Source of the DNA: an uncultured Eubacterium sp.
GTDB taxonomy: Bacteria; Bacillota; Clostridia; Lachnospirales; Lachnospiraceae
Assembly: GCA_947642745.1 (NCBI GenBank)
Contig: CANRTU010000002.1
Span: 62,001-126,000 of the forward strand
DNA: 64,000 nt
Direction: 5' to 3'
The position numbers and the translations under genes were made by a program. This document shows positions 60,004 through 64,000 of this stretch, one piece after another (position 1 is the stretch's first letter; each line of letters begins with the position of its first letter). The notes beneath the pieces were generated by a model. That model was not told where the DNA came from and did no database searches. It was given only the letters and a program-made list of their open reading frames with translations.

Positions 60004-60864
60004 ATGAATAAAAATTATAAAAACTCTTACAAAGCAACTGAAAAAGAACTGGTATCCCTGGCAGTCTATAACGTAGGATACGAAAAATGCAATCCATGCT
60101 ACCAGTGGGGCCCCGGTATCCGGGACCACTATCTGATCCATTATGTGATTTCCGGCCATGGCAGCCTGCAGGTAAACCAGAAAACCTACCTGCTGTCCCC
60201 GGGAGATTCCTTTCTGATTTATCCCGGAACCGAAACCGCATATACCGCAGACGCCAGGGATCCCTGGGAATACGCCTGGGTAGGATTTAACGGCTCTGAC
60301 GCATCCATAATTCTGGAAGCCACAGACTTTACTCCCGCCTGTCCGGTTATTTCCGCCACACCTTACGGCGAAGAAATTTCCCGACAGCTGCTGCATATCT
60401 ATGAAGTGCGTGGCAACGACTTTGAAAACGCCGTGGCAATGACCGGCCGGCTGTATACGACGCTGGCTCTCTATTTAAAAGGAGCGGATCATACGCCGGT
60501 GCAGAACAATTATCATACGTATGTCCAGAAAGCCATCGAATATATTTCCACCAATTACTCCTACCCTGTTACAGTGGGAGACATCGCGGACTACGTAGGA
60601 CTCAGCCGCAGCCATCTGTTCCGCTCCTTTGAAACTGTGCTGCAGGAGTCTCCCAAGGAATACCTTACCAGATTCCGTATCAAACAGGCCTGTTATCTGC
60701 TCCGCCATTCCAATCTGTCTGTCACCACCGTGGCAAACTCAGCCGGTTTTGAAAGCAGCCTGTATTTCTCCAAAGCTTTTAAAAAAGCAAAAGGAATATC
60801 TCCCAGAGAATATAAACACCAGCATGCGGACAAATCAGAAACTGACGGGGATACCGGTTTATAA
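60004..60864 (+). CDS. AraC-family transcriptional regulator
   Basis: A 286-residue regulator. The N-terminal cupin-like sensor covers about residues 20-160 (LIHYVISGHGSLQVNQKTYLLSPGDSFLIYPG). The C-terminal double helix-turn-helix is at about 180-280 (VTVGDIADYVGLSRSHLFRSFE; TTVANSAGFESSLYFSKAFKKAKGISPREYK). Sugar-responsive by family. Divergent from galE with 285 bp between, so it may control galE or its own unknown regulon. The ribosome site is weak (AGATAGAAA). Confidence 0.92.
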   Translation: MNKNYKNSYKATEKELVSLAVYNVGYEKCNPCYQWGPGIRDHYLIHYVISGHGSLQVNQKTYLLSPGDSFLIYPGTETAYTADARDPWEYAWVGFNGSDASIILEATDFTPACPVISATPYGEEISRQLLHIYEVRGNDFENAVAMTGRLYTTLALYLKGADHTPVQNNYHTYVQKAIEYISTNYSYPVTVGDIADYVGLSRSHLFRSFETVLQESPKEYLTRFRIKQACYLLRHSNLSVTTVANSAGFESSLYFSKAFKKAKGISPREYKHQHADKSETDGDTGL

Positions 60865-60904
60865 CCGGCTTTCCTGATATTCAAAACATACCGGACGCAG
60901 AACG

Positions 60905-60950
60905 AAAATGCCGGACACACCTGGTCTGTACCAGATGTGTCCGGCATTTT
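60905..60950. terminator. Bidirectional terminator after the AraC gene
   Basis: 21-nt arms with one mismatch around a CTGT loop, A tract on the left and T tract on the right. It also stands just beyond the Wzz-like gene end on the minus strand. Confidence 0.9.
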
Positions 60951-61129
60951 GGAGGAATATATAGAAAGATTATTTATATACTTCCGGATTTCCGGCCCTG
61001 CTTTCCGCCAGTATCTGACGGCTCTGGCAGGAAAGATTATGTATCCGCCGGAATGTGCCCGTGCTTCATGCCCGTAAAGCGCCCGGGCAGACGAAAAATA
61101 CCATATGGTCCATTTTCCGCTCCACAGGT

Positions 61130-62572
61130 TTACTGAAGTCCGACTACGCCCATAACGTCCGCCTTATTTTCAATGCAGAGCAACAGTTCTTTTTCAAGTA
61201 CCTGATAACTGGATACATTTTCTTTTTCTACGAATACGATATGACCGGTTTCCACCATTTCCTCAAAGGTTGTTACGTTCCGTATCATATTTTCACCATA
61301 CCCGGCATGAATTCCATTCTGCCGCAGACTTTCCCGCATTGACTCCACAGCTTTTTTATCACTGGCATCCAGATGATGGGCAGATGTAAACATCACAGAC
61401 TTAATTCCTTCTTTTTTACATGTCATTAACAGGTTGGACAATATCACCTTCTGCTGCTCTTCCTGTGTCCAGGATTCCTTCTGGCGCAGTCCGTCCAGCA
61501 GACGGTCTATAAAGCCGAGAAAACGTTTTTTCTTTTCACCTGCCTGTACCATGCCAAAAATCCGCAAACCGTAAATGTTCTGCAGCTCTTCTACCCGGTA
61601 AATTCTGGAGGAAAGGATAAATGCGCCCGCAATCCACATACATACTAAAAAACCGCCCGCCAGAAATCCAAGTACCAGATATTTTTTACTGACAGACGCC
61701 GGTGAAGCTTCCCGCACCGCTTCCTGTTCAATATCCATTTCTTCCGCCATTACGCCGTTATAAAGCTCTGTCTGTTCTGCTGTAAAAGCCGTGGTCATCG
61801 TCTGCAGGCTGGCCCGCATATTTTTCAGTCCTTCTCTCTGTTCATTCTGGGACGCAGCCATACCGCTGTCATAACTGATATAACTGCACCGTTCCAATAC
61901 AGAAAGCTCATGTCTGCCGATTTTTTCTTCCACGGTTTTGTGATATTCATTTACCAGCTGCACCATTTTATCAGCCATTTCTTCTGCTTTCGCTTCATCT
62001 TCCGCATACACATTTACCATAAACTGGGAGCCTTCCATCCGGGTGGTTCTGACCAGTTCTGACAGCTCTGTCACATCCATATCTTTTCCAGCCGCTTTGC
62101 GCAGACGGCTCACCAGTCCGCCGTTAGAAAGATAAGCCATATATGCGTTGACAAAATTTCCACTTACAAACGACAGCGTTTCATCTTTGAATGACTCCGC
62201 ATCCTCAGGTGTGGCATAAAAAAGAACGGATACCCGGTTTACCTTGTAAGCATCCAGGTTCATGTATACAGACTCTGCTAAATAATCCTCCTTTTGCTTA
62301 ATCTGTTTCTTTAATCCGAGTGCGTTTTCCACTGCCTGGAGTTCTTCATCCGATAATGAATTCTCTTCCATTGTAACCGTTGAAGTCTGTGGATTCTGCG
62401 CATTTTTGTATGCCCTTGCGTCTGATACATATTTCAATCCGGCAAGTCCGATAGCGCCAGCAACGGCACAAATGAATAGAGCCCGCCAGTGATAAATGAT
62501 TTCCCACATTAAAGCAATCAGATCAATTTCTCTTTCTCTGTTCATCTGTAAGATTTCCTGTCTGGTTTCCAT
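61130..62572 (-). CDS. Wzz-like chain-length/exporter adaptor with a C-terminal kinase-like region
   Basis: A 480-residue membrane protein of the polysaccharide co-polymerase class. Two membrane segments (about residues 30-50 and 310-335) flank a long extracytoplasmic coiled-coil region. The C-terminal 125 residues after the second segment resemble the cytosolic half of Wzz/BY-kinase proteins (VILSNLLMTCKKEGIKSVMFTSA, ELLLCIENKADVMGVVGLQ) but no Walker A motif is visible, so kinase activity is not expected. The start follows AGGAAGG; the upstream extension is not supported. Polysaccharide length control is inferred. Confidence 0.8.
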   Translation of the reverse strand: METRQEILQMNREREIDLIALMWEIIYHWRALFICAVAGAIGLAGLKYVSDARAYKNAQNPQTSTVTMEENSLSDEELQAVENALGLKKQIKQKEDYLAESVYMNLDAYKVNRVSVLFYATPEDAESFKDETLSFVSGNFVNAYMAYLSNGGLVSRLRKAAGKDMDVTELSELVRTTRMEGSQFMVNVYAEDEAKAEEMADKMVQLVNEYHKTVEEKIGRHELSVLERCSYISYDSGMAASQNEQREGLKNMRASLQTMTTAFTAEQTELYNGVMAEEMDIEQEAVREASPASVSKKYLVLGFLAGGFLVCMWIAGAFILSSRIYRVEELQNIYGLRIFGMVQAGEKKKRFLGFIDRLLDGLRQKESWTQEEQQKVILSNLLMTCKKEGIKSVMFTSAHHLDASDKKAVESMRESLRQNGIHAGYGENMIRNVTTFEEMVETGHIVFVEKENVSSYQVLEKELLLCIENKADVMGVVGLQ

Positions 62573-62811
62573 AAAAGCCTTCCTCTCTGTATATTTTTCT
62601 TTCCTGTTGCCAGAGTATGTCTGAAAAATCACTTCCACTATCCACGCCCGCTGTGCAGCGCATTCAGTCCCCGAAATCATTAATATATGCCAGATCCTGT
62701 AACACTTTTCAGCCCGGCAAGGATACGCTTTTGCGCCCTGTATTTATCACGCTCTTGCGATACACATTTATATGGAAGGTATTTTTCAGACACGCTCCGG
62801 GAAACAAGGCT

Positions 62812-62840
62812 ATCTTACCACATCAACCGAAATGTTTCAA
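62812..62840 (-). promoter_or_regulatory. Promoter of the Wzz-like gene
   Basis: On the minus strand TTGAAA (62840-62835), 17 bp, TAAGAT (62817-62812). The GAGCGTGTCTGAAAAA motif (62797-62782) falls in the first bases of the leader. Confidence 0.55.
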
Positions 62841-62977
62841 TACATAAACTGACTGTTACCATGAAAACCATAACTACCTGTTCAGAAACTTCCATATTTT
62901 ACAGCTGTTTCCGTTCTTTTTAACTGAATACTTTTATTCTGGTAGAATTTTTATCAGAGGTTTTCCGCCCGGATATT

Positions 62978-63694
62978 TTACGGAACTATATGAATCCTGC
63001 TCTTCCCATTCCTGGCGATCCGTATCCAGTACCCCGCTTTGATCTTTCCCCAGACGTCCGTCCCGGCTCTTTTTGTCTCCATCAGCCGGAATTTCGCGCC
63101 TTTTCTCAGTAACGCATGTTTCTTCTTTTTACTACACTTCTTTTTCATTTTATCAGACATTACTTCATAGCGGACTTTCTCTGCGCCGGGACGTTTCCAC
63201 AGATAAAATCCGGCTTTTGCCGCATATATCTTATTAATTTCAAAAACAGGCTTCTTCTGCCAGGTGGCACGAAACCGTTCCGGTGTGCCATATTCAGACT
63301 TCAGCCGCAAAGGCGTGCTTCCCCACCAGGGAAGATACAGATGAGGTTTGTCAACCGGACTTTTCCAGTCGCCTCCCCACCCCAGACCAATGGACTTTGC
63401 CAGTGCGCCTGCCTGATCAAAAAATCCGCCTGCCGTATTAAATGCACCGGTTCCGTCATTTCTATAAAAGTCAAACGCAATCCCCCACTGATGCTGGGAA
63501 CTGTAAGTACTGCCCCTGGCGTTTGTAACCCGTGTGCCAGGTTTTGTCCTGCCAATGGCATACAGGGCGTCCTGCTCCGCCACAGTCCGCAGACATTCCC
63601 CGATTCCTGCTTTCAGCCCGTTTTTTTCACACAGAGCTTTAAACTGATATACTTTCTCCTGCAAATCCGGATGTAATGCTGTGATATCTCTCAT
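62978..63694 (-). CDS. M15-type peptidoglycan peptidase with an SH3-like tail
   Basis: A 238-residue protein resembling L-alanyl-D-glutamate endopeptidases such as CwlK and phage endolysins. The zinc ligands appear in SSQHQWGIAFDFY (His, Asp) and DKPHLYLP (His). The N-terminal ALHPDLQEKVYQFKALCEKNGLKAGIGECLRT is typical. A basic SH3-like C-terminal part (about 155-238) could bind cell wall. No signal peptide is seen, so it may need lysis or a holin for access, or be a stray prophage gene; no other phage genes adjoin it. Confidence 0.85.
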   Translation of the reverse strand: MRDITALHPDLQEKVYQFKALCEKNGLKAGIGECLRTVAEQDALYAIGRTKPGTRVTNARGSTYSSQHQWGIAFDFYRNDGTGAFNTAGGFFDQAGALAKSIGLGWGGDWKSPVDKPHLYLPWWGSTPLRLKSEYGTPERFRATWQKKPVFEINKIYAAKAGFYLWKRPGAEKVRYEVMSDKMKKKCSKKKKHALLRKGAKFRLMETKRAGTDVWGKIKAGYWIRIARNGKSRIHIVP

Positions 63695-63820
63695 ACTGTC
63701 TCATTTCTGATTCGTTTTTCTATTGTATGTAGCATGCCTGCGGATGTGCATATGCACGGATGGTCAGTCAGCGGAACCATACGCTGCTTCACAGGCATTT
63801 TACTTCCTATGTGATTTTCT

Positions 63821-64000
63821 TTATTTTCGGTTTACTTCATATGCGGTATACGCACCGTCCCTGTGATACCCCAGCTTCTCTGCCAGAGACGCAGACCAGG
63901 GATTCTGGGCATCCCATCCCGGATACCAGCCCCGTTTTAAGCATTCCAGAATCAGTGTGGCTGCGCATATGGTGGCAAGTCCCTTCCTGCGATAATCAGC
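63821..64000 (-). CDS. GNAT acetyltransferase, C-terminal fragment (gene continues past the window)
   Basis: The stop lies at 63821-63823 and the frame stays open through the right end of the window. The 59 visible residues include the acetyl-CoA loop (DYRRKGLATICAA) and the terminal NPWSASLAEKLGYHRDG of N-acetyltransferases. Substrate unknown. Confidence 0.8.
   Translation of the reverse strand, partial: ADYRRKGLATICAATLILECLKRGWYPGWDAQNPWSASLAEKLGYHRDGAYTAYEVNRK

Noticed and set aside
62978..63694. Prophage
   Set aside because: Only one endolysin-like gene is present; no structural, integrase or replication genes adjoin it.

Overview
The window looks like chromosomal DNA from an anaerobic, spore-former-type Clostridia, most likely a Lachnospiraceae gut commensal. 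This is inferred from gene content and not from a database search. The pointers are an oxygen-free (class III) ribonucleotide reductase, a selenium-linked molybdenum hydroxylase operon, the Gx-transporter/NusG-domain-II pair, DUF896 and DUF3343 proteins, an AP2-domain protein, a collagen-like surface protein, and strong AGGAGG-type ribosome sites. Most genes lie on the minus strand. No rRNA, CRISPR array, intact insertion sequence or prophage was seen.

Layout. 0-6.3 kb: citrate synthase, a small membrane protein, a CheY-like receiver coupled to an unusual MshEN/CheX-like protein, threonine synthase, and a divergent AP2-domain gene. 6.4-15.4 kb: a nine-gene minus-strand operon encoding the FAD, [2Fe-2S] and Mo subunits of a molybdenum hydroxylase, a MocA-like nucleotidyltransferase, a domain-permuted XdhC, SelD, DUF3343, a cysteine desulfurase and YedF, behind a roughly 400-nt leader. 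15.4-28 kb: a housekeeping run (PBP, SEDS polymerase, U32 protein, ZapA with a very long tail, RuvB, RuvA, Gx transporter, NusG-II, MiaB, 5-formyl-THF cyclo-ligase, DUF896). 28-31.5 kb: an ABC exporter with a two-component system. 31.7-33 kb: a PIN toxin/antitoxin pair and repeat-bearing intergenic DNA. 33-42 kb: an EAL protein with a degenerate GGDEF, ApbE, TmcAL, a Y-family polymerase, MetF and NrdD with NrdR boxes. 42.6-52.3 kb: a seven-gene catabolic operon (GH2 glycosidase, alkaline-phosphatase-superfamily phosphodiesterase, ABC importer, OPA-type MFS) with a divergent winged-helix regulator. 52.3-64 kb: DUF434, YbaK, nucleoside phosphorylase with a TetR regulator, the collagen-like protein, tRNA-Glu, a possible 34-residue membrane peptide, galE, an AraC regulator, a Wzz-like protein with a kinase-like tail, an M15 peptidase and the C-terminus of a GNAT acetyltransferase.

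How the genes work together. The molybdenum hydroxylase operon carries both the enzyme and the genes expected to mature its cofactor and deliver selenium. The 42.6-50.7 kb operon is organised as capture, import, phosphodiester cleavage and glycoside cleavage of an unknown phosphate-bearing glycoconjugate, with repeated palindromes between it and its regulator. The 28-31.5 kb set is a self-contained sensing and export module, with three perfect 11-bp direct repeats upstream of the exporter genes. Cyclic-di-GMP signalling may link the EAL protein and the MshEN-like protein, although they are 30 kb apart.

The best candidates for undescribed biology are the MshEN/CheX-like protein with its receiver, the GH2-phosphodiesterase-transporter operon, the ZapA protein with a roughly 440-residue tail, the AP2 gene whose promoter shares its -35 box with thrC, and a 57-nt element found next to two unrelated terminators.
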